Of a DNA stretch of 64,000 nt, positions 16,375 to 25,613 are shown in pieces. The notes beneath the pieces are model-generated. The model saw nothing but the letters and a program-made list of their open reading frames with translations, did not search any database and was not told the origin of the DNA. Within the stretch, counting starts at the first letter, position 1; each line of letters opens with the position of its first letter. Both the position numbers and the translations under genes were made by a program. Source of the DNA: Pseudomonas chlororaphis (GTDB lineage Bacteria; Pseudomonadota; Gammaproteobacteria; Pseudomonadales; Pseudomonadaceae). Location: positions 1 through 64,000 of the forward strand of contig NZ_MOAL01000002.1 in the NCBI RefSeq assembly GCF_003731765.1, read 5' to 3'.

Positions 16375-19300
16375 ATGATACGTTTTTGCCCCAACTGCCA
16401 GACCGCACGCCCGCTGGCGGAAATCTTCTGCGAAGGCCAACTGGCGGATCACCGCCCCTGTGGCTGGGAACTGTCCGCCGAGGCCATTCACCCCGATGGC
16501 TGGCACCCGCAACCGGTGATCACCCAGGAACTGTTGGCGCAGCAACAGCAGGCCCTGGAAGCCGTCCCCATTGGCCTGCATTGCAGCGCCGGCCACCCCA
16601 TGGACCCGGGCGACATGATGTGCCTGGTCTGCGGCGCCGACCCGGTCAGCGCCGAACCTGCCCCCCCGGACAGTGAGCCCGTACCGGCCAGCACCAGCCC
16701 GGAACCGGCGGCCGCCAGCGGCGAAACCGTGATCGATGGCTGGCGCCTGCTGCGCCAGATCAGCAGCACCGGGGTCCGCGAACGCTTTATGGCCGAGCAC
16801 CTGGACAACGCCCACCAGGCGGTGCTGACCCTCTACCAGGCCGGTGCCGAACCCGACCCGGCGGTCTACGAAGTGCTCAAGCGCCTGCCCCGCGAGCACG
16901 TGCCGGACATCATCATCACCGGCCGTTGGGACGAACGCGCCTATGAAGTGGCCGAAGAACTCACCGGCGGCACCCTGGCCGACCTGGGGATGGTGGTCAC
17001 CGACGTGAGCGCGGTGCAGCACATCGTCCGCGAACTGGGCCAGGCCCTGCATGCCTTCAGCGAAGCCGGCCTGCGCCACCGCGACCTGCGCCCGGCAACC
17101 CTGCTGGTGCGCAGCCGCGAACCGCTGGACCTGGTGATCAGCGGCTTCGGTTCGGCGCGCCTGTCAGAGTTCGACCTGGACATCGTCTCGCCCCTGGAAA
17201 CCAGCCGCTACATGGCCCCCGAAGCGATTGCCGGCGGCGTGGCCGCAGCGTCGGACTGGTGGAGCCTGGGCATGATCCTGCTCGAACAGCTGACCCAGGG
17301 CGCCTGCTTTGCCGGCATCAATGCCAATGCCTACCTGATCCATATCCTCGCCAACGGCGTGCTGTTGCCCGAGGACCTGGACCCGCAACTCGACCTGCTG
17401 CTGCGCGGCCTGCTGGCCCGGGACCGCCACCAACGCTGGCAATGGCCGCAGGTCCAGGCCTGGCTCAACGGCGAGGCGGTCAGCGCCCCCGCCGCCATGG
17501 CCGCCGAAGAAGACAACGCCGAAGGCGCGACCCTGGCCCTGGGCGACCGGCGCTTTCGCAAACCCCGGCTGTTTGCCCTGGCCGCCGCCGAAGCCCAGCA
17601 CTGGGCCCAAGCCCTGGATCACCTGCTGCGCGGGGTGATCGTGACCTGGGCCGAGCAGGCCGGCCTGGCCCCCAAGTTGCTGGCCGGCCTGCGCCAGGTG
17701 GCCCAGCACGAAGGCCTGGAAGACGACGTGCGGCTGATGCTCGCGCTCAAGCTGCTGAACCCGGAAATGCCCTTGATCCAGCGCGGCGACATCGTCACTC
17801 CGGGCTGGCTGCTGGAACACCCCCTGGACGGTTATCGCCTGATCAGCGGCCCGGCCCCCGACCTGCTGGAACGCCTGGAAACCGAACACTGGCTGACCCG
17901 GCTCAAGGTGCGCGCCGAGCAAGTGCGTCAGCGCGCCCAGCATCAGTCCATCGAGCTGGACGAAGACCAGTTGCGTATCTACCTGCTCTCTACCTCCCGG
18001 GCACGCCTGGCGGCGCAGTGGGAAGAGCGCCAGCGCCTGCTGCCCGACAGTGAGCACCACGGCGTGCTGTCGCTGTCGGACCGCCGGCTGATCAGCGAAG
18101 AAGACCTGATCGTGCTGCTCAGCGCCGCCATCGGCCAGTTCCGCTCGGTGGACGCGATCCTCGAAGAAGCCGCGCAACTGGCCCGCGACGCCGTGGTGCT
18201 GAGCTTCGAAACCGACGCCGCACAGGCTTTGCTTGAACAGCCACGACCGCAGATTTACCGCGATGTCGACGAGCGCATCAGTGGCTTCGCCCGCTGTGGC
18301 GTGCCGGCAATCGACGACTGGGCCGAGCAGTTCCGCCTGGAGCGGCGCATGCCACTGGCCCGGGCCCTGGTGCTGTTGGCGATCCCGGCCGAGCAATGGC
18401 TGGAACCGCAAAAACAGCACTATGTGTCGCAGATTCTGGATTTCTTCGAGAAGAAGGTCGCCAGCGTGGTGATGCGCGGGCCGCTGGTGCGCATGAGCAT
18501 CGGCAAGACCACGGCCCGGGTCGACCTGCACGAACTGCACAGCGAGCGCAGCGCCGCGCCAGCGCTGCTCGATCACTTGGTGGCGCGTAACGCCCAGCCG
18601 ATTGCCCTAGACCCGGGCTGCTTCGCTGGCAACGAAGGGCTGGAGGGGCGCTTGAACAGCCTGTACCGGCAAAGCTCGCTGTACAAACGCGACACCGGCA
18701 TCGACGGCCTGTACCTGGGCTTCCCCTTCCTCCTGACGCGCGACCCGCGCGGCACCACCCGCACCCGCATCGCCCCGCTGCTGCTGTGGCCGGTCAAGCT
18801 GCTGCTGGAAGTCGGCAGCCGCGGGCAGGTGTCCCTGGTGTTCGACAGCGAACGCGAAGAAGTGCGGCTCAACCCCGGCCTGGAAACCCTGCTCGGCATC
18901 GACGCCAGCAAGGTCTGGCGCAAGACCGCCGACGAACTGCTGGGACGTTCGGCACTCAAGGCCGCTGACGTCATGGACGCCTTCGGCATGCTCGCCACCG
19001 CCCGTTCGCGAGTCCTGGGCGCACTGCCGCCAGCGACCACCGAGGTGCTGGCCTACCAGGACCAGTTGGCCTGCGCCGCGGTGCTGTTCCACGTGGCCTT
19101 TATGGGCCAAGCCATTGGTGAAGACCTGCGCCAGCTCAAGGCCCTGCCGCCCGGTGGCACCGGCCTGGAAACCGCCCTGCGCCTGAATGAAGGCAGCACC
19201 CAGGCACCGCCCATGGAGGTGGTGCCAGAGCTGCAGCGCTTCTTTACCGTGGCCAGCGATCCGTCCCAGGAAGCCGCCGTGCTCCAGGCTCGACAAGCCC

Positions 19301-22300
19301 CCGGGTTGCTGGTGGAAGGTCCGCCCGGCACCGGCAAGAGCCAGACCATCGTCAACATGGTGGCCGACGCCATCGGCCGCCAGCGCAGCCTGTTGATCGT
19401 TTGCCAGAAGCACGCCGCCCTGGAAGTGGTGCACAAGCGCCTGGTGGCCGAAGGCCTGGGCAACCGCATCGTCATGCTCAATGACATCAACCGCGACCGC
19501 GAACCGGTGATCCGCAGCGTGCGCGAACAACTGGAAGCCCTGTTCAAGGTCGAAGTGCTGGAGCAACCCTGGCTGCGCCAGCGTGAACGCCTGGCGGCGC
19601 GCATCGAAGCCCTGGAAGGCGAGCTGGACCGTTTCCACCAGAGCCTGCACCGCCTCGATGAACACACAGGCTTGAGTTACCGGACCCTGCTCGGCGAACT
19701 GATCGGCCTGGAGCAAGGGGCTCCGCCCCTGGACATGCCGGTGCTGCGCCAGCGCCTGGCGGCCCTGGACATCGCCGACCTGACCCGCCTGGAAGAAGCC
19801 TGCGCCCCCCTGGCCCGGCTGTGGTTGCCGGCCCGTTATGAACACAGCGTGCTGGCCCAGGTCCAGGCCTTCCCCACCGACAAGGCCAGCCTGCAAGCCT
19901 TCGACAGCAGCCTGCGGGCGTTTCAGGCCGCCGAAAGCACGCGCCTGCAGACCCTGCAAGCGCACCCGGCCAGCTTCGAGGTCGAGGACCCGGCGCCTTA
20001 CCGCGCCTGGCTCGACGGCCATGTGCACAGCCTGCTCGGCCTTGATGAAAACCATCGCCACCTGCTGGCTCGCTGGCTGCCGCTGTTTCGCAGCCATGGC
20101 GGCGAAACGCCTCAGGGCGACGGCCTGATCCAGGCACTGGAACAGCTGGACCTGCAATTGCAACAGTGCGACCCGGCCCATTACCTGGCCAACCTGTCCC
20201 CGGCCCTCAGCGCCTTGCCGGCGGCCGAACTGCGCGCACTGCAACAGCGCACCCGCAGCCTGATCCAAGGCCAGTCGTGGTGGGCCCGGCTCAACCCACT
20301 GCGCCTGCTGCGGCGGAGCAAAGTCCTGGGGTTCCTTAGCGAACACGGTGACAACGCCGGCGAACAACGGCTCCCGGCCTTGCTCAACGCCGCGCTGCTG
20401 GAAAACCAATGGCGCCCGCTGCGCAACCAGCTCGGCCAGTTGCATCAACAGCTGGGCCTGGCTGACGTCACCGCCGACATCGGCCTGAGCCTGCACCCGC
20501 GGGTGCGCAACGACCTGCGGCAACTGCGGGAAATCGGCGCCCTGGCCCAGGGCCTGGCCGAAGCGCCACGGGTCGACCAGGTGGACGCCGCCATCCTCAC
20601 CGGTGAGCGTCAATCCCTGGACGCCCTGCTGGCCGGCTACGACGCCGCCTTTATCCGTTGCAATGTGCGCCAGCTCAGCCTCGCCGCCCTGCAACGCCTG
20701 GGCGACTGGCTGGAGCCACCGCTGCTGGCGCAACTGCACACTGCAGTGAGCCAGAACCAGAGCAACCTGCTGGTGCTGAACCGCCTGGACGATGCCCTGC
20801 CCACGCTGGCGGCCTATCAGCAATTCCGCAGCCGGGTCGGCCAACTGTCAGCCGCCGACCTTGAGCTGTTCGCCGTGCTGCGCGAACAACAGGCGTCTCT
20901 GGATGCCGTGCCGCCCGAGCAACTGGAAGCGCTGGTCCGCCGCCTGCTCAATCGCGAAGCGCGCCTGGGCTGGAAGCGTCGCATGGAACAACAACTGCCG
21001 GAGCTGATGCTGGAGCAAAGCGAAACCGCAGCGAAAATCGCCAGCCTGGCCGAAGCCGATGCGCAGATGCGCCTGCTCAACCGCCAGTTGCTCAGCGAAG
21101 GCATCGACGCCGCGCGCTTGGGCACCCGCAAACAGTGGGAGGACGTGACGCGCCTGACCGGTCGCCGCTCGCGACGCCTGCGGGAATTCATCGAGATGGG
21201 GTCGAGCCTGGGCCTGATGAGCCTGCGCCCGGTGTGGCTGATGAACCCCGATGTGGCCAGCCGGGTGCTGCCCCTCAAGCCCGGCCTGTTCGACATCGTG
21301 ATCTACGACGAAGCCTCGCAGATGCCCGTGGAGTTCGCCCTGCCAACCCTGTATCGCGGGCGGGTCACGGTGGTCAGTGGCGATGAAAAGCAAATGCCGC
21401 CGACGGCGTTTTTCTCCAGCCGGGTCGAGAGCGACGAGGCCGAACTGTTCGACGGCGACCTGCCCGACGACCAGGACAACGAAGAACAGCGCGAGCAATT
21501 CGAAGACACCTGGAACCGTCGCGAGATCAAGGACTGCCCGGACCTGCTGCAACTGGCCCGCAGTTCGCTGCCGGCCACCACCTTGCAGATCCACTACCGC
21601 TCGGCCTACCGCGAGCTGATTGGCTTTTCCAACGCCTCGTTCTATGGCAACCGCCTGAGCATTCCGGTGCGCCACCCAGAGGCCAACATCCTCAGCATCA
21701 AGCCCCTGGAGCTGATCCGCGTCGACGGCCTCTACCAGCAACAGACCAACGCCCTGGAAGCCGAGCGCGTGGTCGAGCACCTGGCCCAACTGTGGCTGAC
21801 ACCTTACGAGGCGCGGCCGTCGGTGGGCGTGGTGACCTTCAACCGCAAGCAGGCCGACCTGATCGAGGAATGCCTGGAACGCCGCGCCGAGCAAGACCCG
21901 GTGTTCCGCGCCGCCTACAGCCAGGAGCGGGAACGCAGTGAAGACGGCGAAGACATGTCGGTGTTCGTCAAAAACGTGGAAAACGTCCAGGGTGACGAGC
22001 GCGACATCATCGTCTTCTCCTCGACCTTCGGCCGTAACAGCCAGGGCAGCTTCCGCCGCAACTTCGGCGTGCTCGGGCAGACCGGCGGCGAGCGGCGGCT
22101 CAATGTGGCGGTGACCCGGGCGCGGAAAAAGGTGGTGATGATCACCTCGATGCCAATCGCCGACATCTCCGACATGCTCAGCACCCAGCGCCCGCCGGCC
22201 AGCCCCCGGGACTACCTGCAGGGCTACCTGGAATACGCAAGGGCGCTGTCCGCCGGGGAGTTCAGCACCAGCCAGAACGTGCTCGGCCGCTTGCTCACCG

Positions 22301-22728
22301 AGCGCCCGGAAGTGCGCCTGCAACACAGCGCCCACAGCGACGGCTTTACCCAGGCCGTAGCGGCCTTTGTGCAAAGCCTGGGCTGGACCGCCGCGCCGGC
22401 CAACGAAGGCGATGCCTTCGGCCTGGATTTCGCCATCGAGAACCCGGCCACCGGGCTCTACGCCATCGGCATCGAGTGCGACACCCCACGCCACGCCCTG
22501 CTCAGCCGCGCCCGCTCGCGGGAAATCTGGCGGCCGTCGGTGTTGCGCCGGGCCATTCCCCATATCCATCGGGTTTCGTCCCAGGGCTGGTACCAAGATG
22601 GCGACGCCGAGCGCGCACGCCTGCAAGCCGCCATCGAGCGCGCCTTGAGCCTGGCAGTGGTGACCCCGGTCACCGTCACCGAGCCTGAAACGGCACAGCC
22701 CCTCCTCGACACGGAAGACACCCCATGA
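16375..22728 (+). CDS. Giant zinc-ribbon/pseudokinase/SF1 helicase/PD-(D/E)XK-like fusion protein
   Basis: This 2117-residue protein carries, in order: two short Cys-rich motifs (CPNC near residue 5; C-x2-GH...C-x2-C near residues 70-86), a protein-kinase-like domain at about 115-370, a long helical linker, a DUF4011-like region near 760-850, and a DNA2/UPF1-type SF1 helicase. The helicase has Walker A GPPGTGKS near 982, Walker B IYDEAS near 1643, and C-terminal motifs VQGDERDIIV and NVAVTRARK. A Vsr/PD-(D/E)XK-like end contains LDFAIE and GIECD near 2016-2035. In the kinase part HRD (Asp about 237) and APE are kept, but DFG reads GFG (about 257) and the beta-3 lysine is missing, so it is probably a pseudokinase. 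ATG 16375 is preferred to TTG 16366. Kinase-helicase fusions occur in some anti-phage systems, for example Mokosh; that link is an analogy. Confidence 0.85.
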   Translation: MIRFCPNCQTARPLAEIFCEGQLADHRPCGWELSAEAIHPDGWHPQPVITQELLAQQQQALEAVPIGLHCSAGHPMDPGDMMCLVCGADPVSAEPAPPDSEPVPASTSPEPAAASGETVIDGWRLLRQISSTGVRERFMAEHLDNAHQAVLTLYQAGAEPDPAVYEVLKRLPREHVPDIIITGRWDERAYEVAEELTGGTLADLGMVVTDVSAVQHIVRELGQALHAFSEAGLRHRDLRPATLLVRSREPLDLVISGFGSARLSEFDLDIVSPLETSRYMAPEAIAGGVAAASDWWSLGMILLEQLTQGACFAGINANAYLIHILANGVLLPEDLDPQLDLLLRGLLARDRHQRWQWPQVQAWLNGEAVSAPAAMAAEEDNAEGATLALGDRRFRKPRLFALAAAEAQHWAQALDHLLRGVIVTWAEQAGLAPKLLAGLRQVAQHEGLEDDVRLMLALKLLNPEMPLIQRGDIVTPGWLLEHPLDGYRLISGPAPDLLERLETEHWLTRLKVRAEQVRQRAQHQSIELDEDQLRIYLLSTSRARLAAQWEERQRLLPDSEHHGVLSLSDRRLISEEDLIVLLSAAIGQFRSVDAILEEAAQLARDAVVLSFETDAAQALLEQPRPQIYRDVDERISGFARCGVPAIDDWAEQFRLERRMPLARALVLLAIPAEQWLEPQKQHYVSQILDFFEKKVASVVMRGPLVRMSIGKTTARVDLHELHSERSAAPALLDHLVARNAQPIALDPGCFAGNEGLEGRLNSLYRQSSLYKRDTGIDGLYLGFPFLLTRDPRGTTRTRIAPLLLWPVKLLLEVGSRGQVSLVFDSEREEVRLNPGLETLLGIDASKVWRKTADELLGRSALKAADVMDAFGMLATARSRVLGALPPATTEVLAYQDQLACAAVLFHVAFMGQAIGEDLRQLKALPPGGTGLETALRLNEGSTQAPPMEVVPELQRFFTVASDPSQEAAVLQARQAPGLLVEGPPGTGKSQTIVNMVADAIGRQRSLLIVCQKHAALEVVHKRLVAEGLGNRIVMLNDINRDREPVIRSVREQLEALFKVEVLEQPWLRQRERLAARIEALEGELDRFHQSLHRLDEHTGLSYRTLLGELIGLEQGAPPLDMPVLRQRLAALDIADLTRLEEACAPLARLWLPARYEHSVLAQVQAFPTDKASLQAFDSSLRAFQAAESTRLQTLQAHPASFEVEDPAPYRAWLDGHVHSLLGLDENHRHLLARWLPLFRSHGGETPQGDGLIQALEQLDLQLQQCDPAHYLANLSPALSALPAAELRALQQRTRSLIQGQSWWARLNPLRLLRRSKVLGFLSEHGDNAGEQRLPALLNAALLENQWRPLRNQLGQLHQQLGLADVTADIGLSLHPRVRNDLRQLREIGALAQGLAEAPRVDQVDAAILTGERQSLDALLAGYDAAFIRCNVRQLSLAALQRLGDWLEPPLLAQLHTAVSQNQSNLLVLNRLDDALPTLAAYQQFRSRVGQLSAADLELFAVLREQQASLDAVPPEQLEALVRRLLNREARLGWKRRMEQQLPELMLEQSETAAKIASLAEADAQMRLLNRQLLSEGIDAARLGTRKQWEDVTRLTGRRSRRLREFIEMGSSLGLMSLRPVWLMNPDVASRVLPLKPGLFDIVIYDEASQMPVEFALPTLYRGRVTVVSGDEKQMPPTAFFSSRVESDEAELFDGDLPDDQDNEEQREQFEDTWNRREIKDCPDLLQLARSSLPATTLQIHYRSAYRELIGFSNASFYGNRLSIPVRHPEANILSIKPLELIRVDGLYQQQTNALEAERVVEHLAQLWLTPYEARPSVGVVTFNRKQADLIEECLERRAEQDPVFRAAYSQERERSEDGEDMSVFVKNVENVQGDERDIIVFSSTFGRNSQGSFRRNFGVLGQTGGERRLNVAVTRARKKVVMITSMPIADISDMLSTQRPPASPRDYLQGYLEYARALSAGEFSTSQNVLGRLLTERPEVRLQHSAHSDGFTQAVAAFVQSLGWTAAPANEGDAFGLDFAIENPATGLYAIGIECDTPRHALLSRARSREIWRPSVLRRAIPHIHRVSSQGWYQDGDAERARLQAAIERALSLAVVTPVTVTEPETAQPLLDTEDTP

Positions 22729-24059
22729 GCGGCCCCAAAGTCGTACGCATCGTCACCCGCGAAGAAATCCTCGCGATCTGCGCCGGCCACCTGCGCCGTC
22801 TGGAAACAGCCATCGCCCGCTGGGAACAGCACGCCACGCGGATCGGTGAACTCAACGCCAGCGAACAGGCCGCCACCTACGCCCGTCGCGACCAGCTACA
22901 GCGCTTGATCGACGCCGACCAACTGCGCGAACTGCAAACCCGGGTGCCCATCGAGATCGAGTTTCTTCAGCGGGACCTGGCACAGCGTGAAGCGCGGGCG
23001 GTGCAGCGCGCCACCGAGCAGCGGCAATGGCAGCGGCGCCTGCGGGAGAATGCCGCGACCCTGCTCAAGGCCCTGCACGACAAGGACGCGCCAGCCGTAC
23101 TGCTGGAGCAACTGCAAGCCCTGGCGGACGGCCAGGGCAGCGAGCAGGCCGAACGCATTCTGGCTCAGGGCTTTGCTGCCTTGAGCACGGCACCGGCGGA
23201 AAGTCGCCTGAGCGAAGCGCAACAGCAATTGGCCCGCCGCCTGCAAACCGACAGCGCACCGCTGACCCTGGCCCAATGGCGCGCGGCCCATGAACAACGT
23301 GAACCCCGCCTGCTGGACATCGACCGCCATATCGCCCACCTGCAAACCCTCGACAGCCACGCCAGCGCCGAACCGTACCTGGCCAAGCTGACGTTGATCG
23401 AAGAGGAACACCGGCCCCAGCAACGCAACCTGCTGCTCGACAGCCTGGTCCTGGAATTGGCCGCGGCCACCCGTGCCTGCAACGAGCGCCGGGCGCGCTG
23501 GGCGCAGTTGCAGGACCTGGCGGCGGAAGTCGAGACCCTGCTGGGCGAGACCGCGGAGGCCTTGCTGAAGCAGGTGCAACAGTGCACGGCCGAGGATCTG
23601 GAAACAGTCAGCGCGCTGAGCGAGCAATGCACCGCCCTGATCGCCGAGCATCTGCAACAGCAAGCCGCCCTGGCTCGCCGCCAGGCGGTATTGGAGGGCC
23701 TGAGCAGCCTGGGCTATGAAGTGCGCGAAGGCATGGCCACCGCCTGGGCCGAAAAGGGCCGGGTGGTACTGCGCAAGACCGCGACCCCGGGCTACGGCGT
23801 TGAAGTCGGCGGCAGCGCCGACAATGGCCGCCTGCAAGTGCGTGCGGTGGCCCTGACGGCCAACCACGACACCCAGCGCGACAAGGACATCGAAACCATC
23901 TGGTGCAGCGAATTCCAGCGTTTGCAGGCACTGCTCGCCGCCCAGGGCGATGACCTGAGCATCGAAAAAGCCCTGGCGGTCGGCGCCGTGCCACTTAAGG
24001 AAGTGGCGCTGGACGCCGCTCTGGAACAGCAGGACGTGCGTCAGCTGCGGACCTTGTAA
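22725..24059 (+). CDS. Coiled-coil protein, last gene of the four-gene operon
   Basis: The 444-residue protein starts MSGPKVVRIVTREEI and is dominated by long charged, Gln/Glu/Leu-rich helices from about residue 20 to 320, which look like extended coiled coil. A small globular C-terminal region follows (residues 325-425, with GYEVREGMATAWAEKGRVVL and PGYGVEVG). No catalytic motif is visible. It overlaps the helicase-fusion gene by four bases (ATGA), so it is translationally coupled to it and probably forms a scaffold or adaptor for that protein. A hairpin terminator follows immediately. Family unknown to me. Confidence 0.8.
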   Translation: MSGPKVVRIVTREEILAICAGHLRRLETAIARWEQHATRIGELNASEQAATYARRDQLQRLIDADQLRELQTRVPIEIEFLQRDLAQREARAVQRATEQRQWQRRLRENAATLLKALHDKDAPAVLLEQLQALADGQGSEQAERILAQGFAALSTAPAESRLSEAQQQLARRLQTDSAPLTLAQWRAAHEQREPRLLDIDRHIAHLQTLDSHASAEPYLAKLTLIEEEHRPQQRNLLLDSLVLELAAATRACNERRARWAQLQDLAAEVETLLGETAEALLKQVQQCTAEDLETVSALSEQCTALIAEHLQQQAALARRQAVLEGLSSLGYEVREGMATAWAEKGRVVLRKTATPGYGVEVGGSADNGRLQVRAVALTANHDTQRDKDIETIWCSEFQRLQALLAAQGDDLSIEKALAVGAVPLKEVALDAALEQQDVRQLRTL

Positions 24060-24060
24060 C

Positions 24061-24084
24061 AGCGCCCGGCGAGCACCGGGCGCT
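24061..24084 (+). terminator. Hairpin terminator after the four-gene operon
   Basis: AGCGCCCGG (24061-24069), a 6-base loop and CCGGGCGCT (24076-24084) form a perfect 9-bp stem directly after the coiled-coil gene stop, followed by GAGTTT. The T-run is short. It lies between convergent genes and may serve both. Confidence 0.7.
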
Positions 24085-24095
24085 GAGTTTCCCCA

Positions 24096-24866
24096 TCAGA
24101 AGCCCGGTGCAATCTGCCCTTTGTAGCGGGTCAGGATGAACTGGCGCACCGCATCGGAATTCAACGCCTTGGCCAGTTTCTGGATCCGCGGATCGTTGAT
24201 GTTGTCCGGACGCGCCACCAGGAATTCGATGTACAGGTCCTTGCCCTTCTCCACGATCAGCGCGCTGTTGGTGTCGATCCCGGCTTCCAGGGCGTAGTTG
24301 GCAAACACAAAGGCCAGGTCCACCTGACTCACCGAACGGGCCAGCAAGGCCCCTTCCAGCTCACGGATTTTCAGGTGCTTGGGGTTCTCTGCGATATCGC
24401 GCTGGGTGGCCAGGGTGTTGCTCGGGTCTTTGAGTTTGATCAGGCCGGCTTCGTGCAGCAGCACCAGGGCGCGACCGGTGTTCACCGGGTCATTGGGGAT
24501 AGACACCGTGGCGCCGTCCTTCAATTCGGCAATGTTCTTGATCCTGGTCGAGTAGGCACCGAAGGGTTCGATGTGCACGCCCACCACCGGCACCAGGTCG
24601 GTGTGCCGGGTCTTGTTGAAGTCATCGAGAAACGGCCGGTACTGGTAATAGTTGGCGTCCAGATTCTTCAGCGCCAATTGCTGGTTGGGCTGGATAAAGT
24701 CGGTGAAGACCTTGATGTCCAGGTCAACGCCTTCCTTGGCCAACTCGGGTTTGACGAATTCAAGAATCTCCGCGTGGGGCACCGGGGTGGCACCGACGAT
24801 CAGTTTTTCATTGGCGTGAGCGCTCAACGACAAGACGGCGGCCAGGATGGCCAGGGACTTTTTCAT
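24096..24866 (-). CDS. metQ: MetQ/NlpA-family periplasmic substrate-binding protein (methionine ABC uptake)
   Basis: A 256-residue NlpA-family protein. The N-terminus is a Sec signal (MKKSLAILAAVLSLSAHA) with no lipobox cysteine, so the mature protein is probably free in the periplasm. The family motif GATPVPHAEILE opens the mature part, and the blocks YYQYRPFLDDFN and IPNDPVNTGRALVLL follow as in MetQ. It would deliver methionine or a sulfur-containing analogue to the MetI permease encoded upstream. It is the last gene of sfnB-metI-metQ. Substrate assignment is by family and by the sulfur-scavenging neighbour. Confidence 0.85.
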   Translation of the reverse strand: MKKSLAILAAVLSLSAHANEKLIVGATPVPHAEILEFVKPELAKEGVDLDIKVFTDFIQPNQQLALKNLDANYYQYRPFLDDFNKTRHTDLVPVVGVHIEPFGAYSTRIKNIAELKDGATVSIPNDPVNTGRALVLLHEAGLIKLKDPSNTLATQRDIAENPKHLKIRELEGALLARSVSQVDLAFVFANYALEAGIDTNSALIVEKGKDLYIEFLVARPDNINDPRIQKLAKALNSDAVRQFILTRYKGQIAPGF

Positions 24867-24944
24867 GCGGTGCTCCTAAGGCAGATACAAGTGACCGTCG
24901 TGGGGCGCACGTGGGGCCGTTGTTTGGTTTAAAAAAAGGGGGGG

Positions 24945-25610
24945 TCAACGTCGGCTGTAGTGCGCCACCAAACGGTCGCCGGTCATCTGCAGGGCCTGTA
25001 CCAGCACCAGCAACAGCACCACGGTGACCACCATCACATCGGTCTGGAAGCGTTGATAACCGTACCGGATCGCCAGGTCGCCCAAGCCCCCGCCGCCGAT
25101 CACCCCGGCCATGGCGGTGTAGTCCACCAGCACAATGGCCGTCACGGTGACCGCCGCGAGCAAGCCTCCACGGGCTTCGGGCAACAAGGTGTGGCGAATG
25201 ATCTGCCAGGTGCTGCCGCCCATGGCCTGGGTCGCCTCGACCACCCCGCGATCCACTTCCCGCAGGGCGGTTTCCACCAGGCGGGCGAAGAACGGCGTGC
25301 ACCCCACCACCAGGGGCGGGATGGTCCCGGGCACACCGAGGGAGGTGCCCACCAGAAAGGTGGTCAGGGGGATCAGCACGATCAGCAGAATGATGAAAGG
25401 CAACGAGCGCAGCATGTTGACGATCACCGACAGCACCCGATACACGCCCAGCGCTTCGTGCAACTGGCGCTTGCCGGTGAGAAACAGCAACACGCCCAAG
25501 GGCAGCCCCAGCACCACGGTAAACGCCAGGGCCGCGCCGAGCATGCTCAGGGTGTCCAGGCAGGCCTGGCCGATGTCGGCCCAATAGATGTTCTTGAATA
25601 ACTCGGCCAT
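24945..25610 (-). CDS. metI: MetI-type ABC transporter permease
   Basis: The 221-residue inner-membrane permease has about five helices and the MetI/BPD-transport EAA loop (EATQAMGGSTWQIIRHTLLPEA) near residue 130. It starts three bases after the sfnB stop, so the two are coupled. MetI normally pairs with the MetN ATPase and MetQ binding protein; no MetN gene is present in this operon or anywhere in the window. It must borrow an ATPase encoded elsewhere, or the transporter is incomplete. Confidence 0.9.
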   Translation of the reverse strand: MAELFKNIYWADIGQACLDTLSMLGAALAFTVVLGLPLGVLLFLTGKRQLHEALGVYRVLSVIVNMLRSLPFIILLIVLIPLTTFLVGTSLGVPGTIPPLVVGCTPFFARLVETALREVDRGVVEATQAMGGSTWQIIRHTLLPEARGGLLAAVTVTAIVLVDYTAMAGVIGGGGLGDLAIRYGYQRFQTDVMVVTVVLLLVLVQALQMTGDRLVAHYSRR

Positions 25611-25613
25611 GGC

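Noticed and set aside
18607..22626. Long minus-strand frames (18607-20844 and 20848-22626) inside the helicase-fusion gene
   Set aside because: Shadows of the 2117-residue gene, with no motifs and no start signals.
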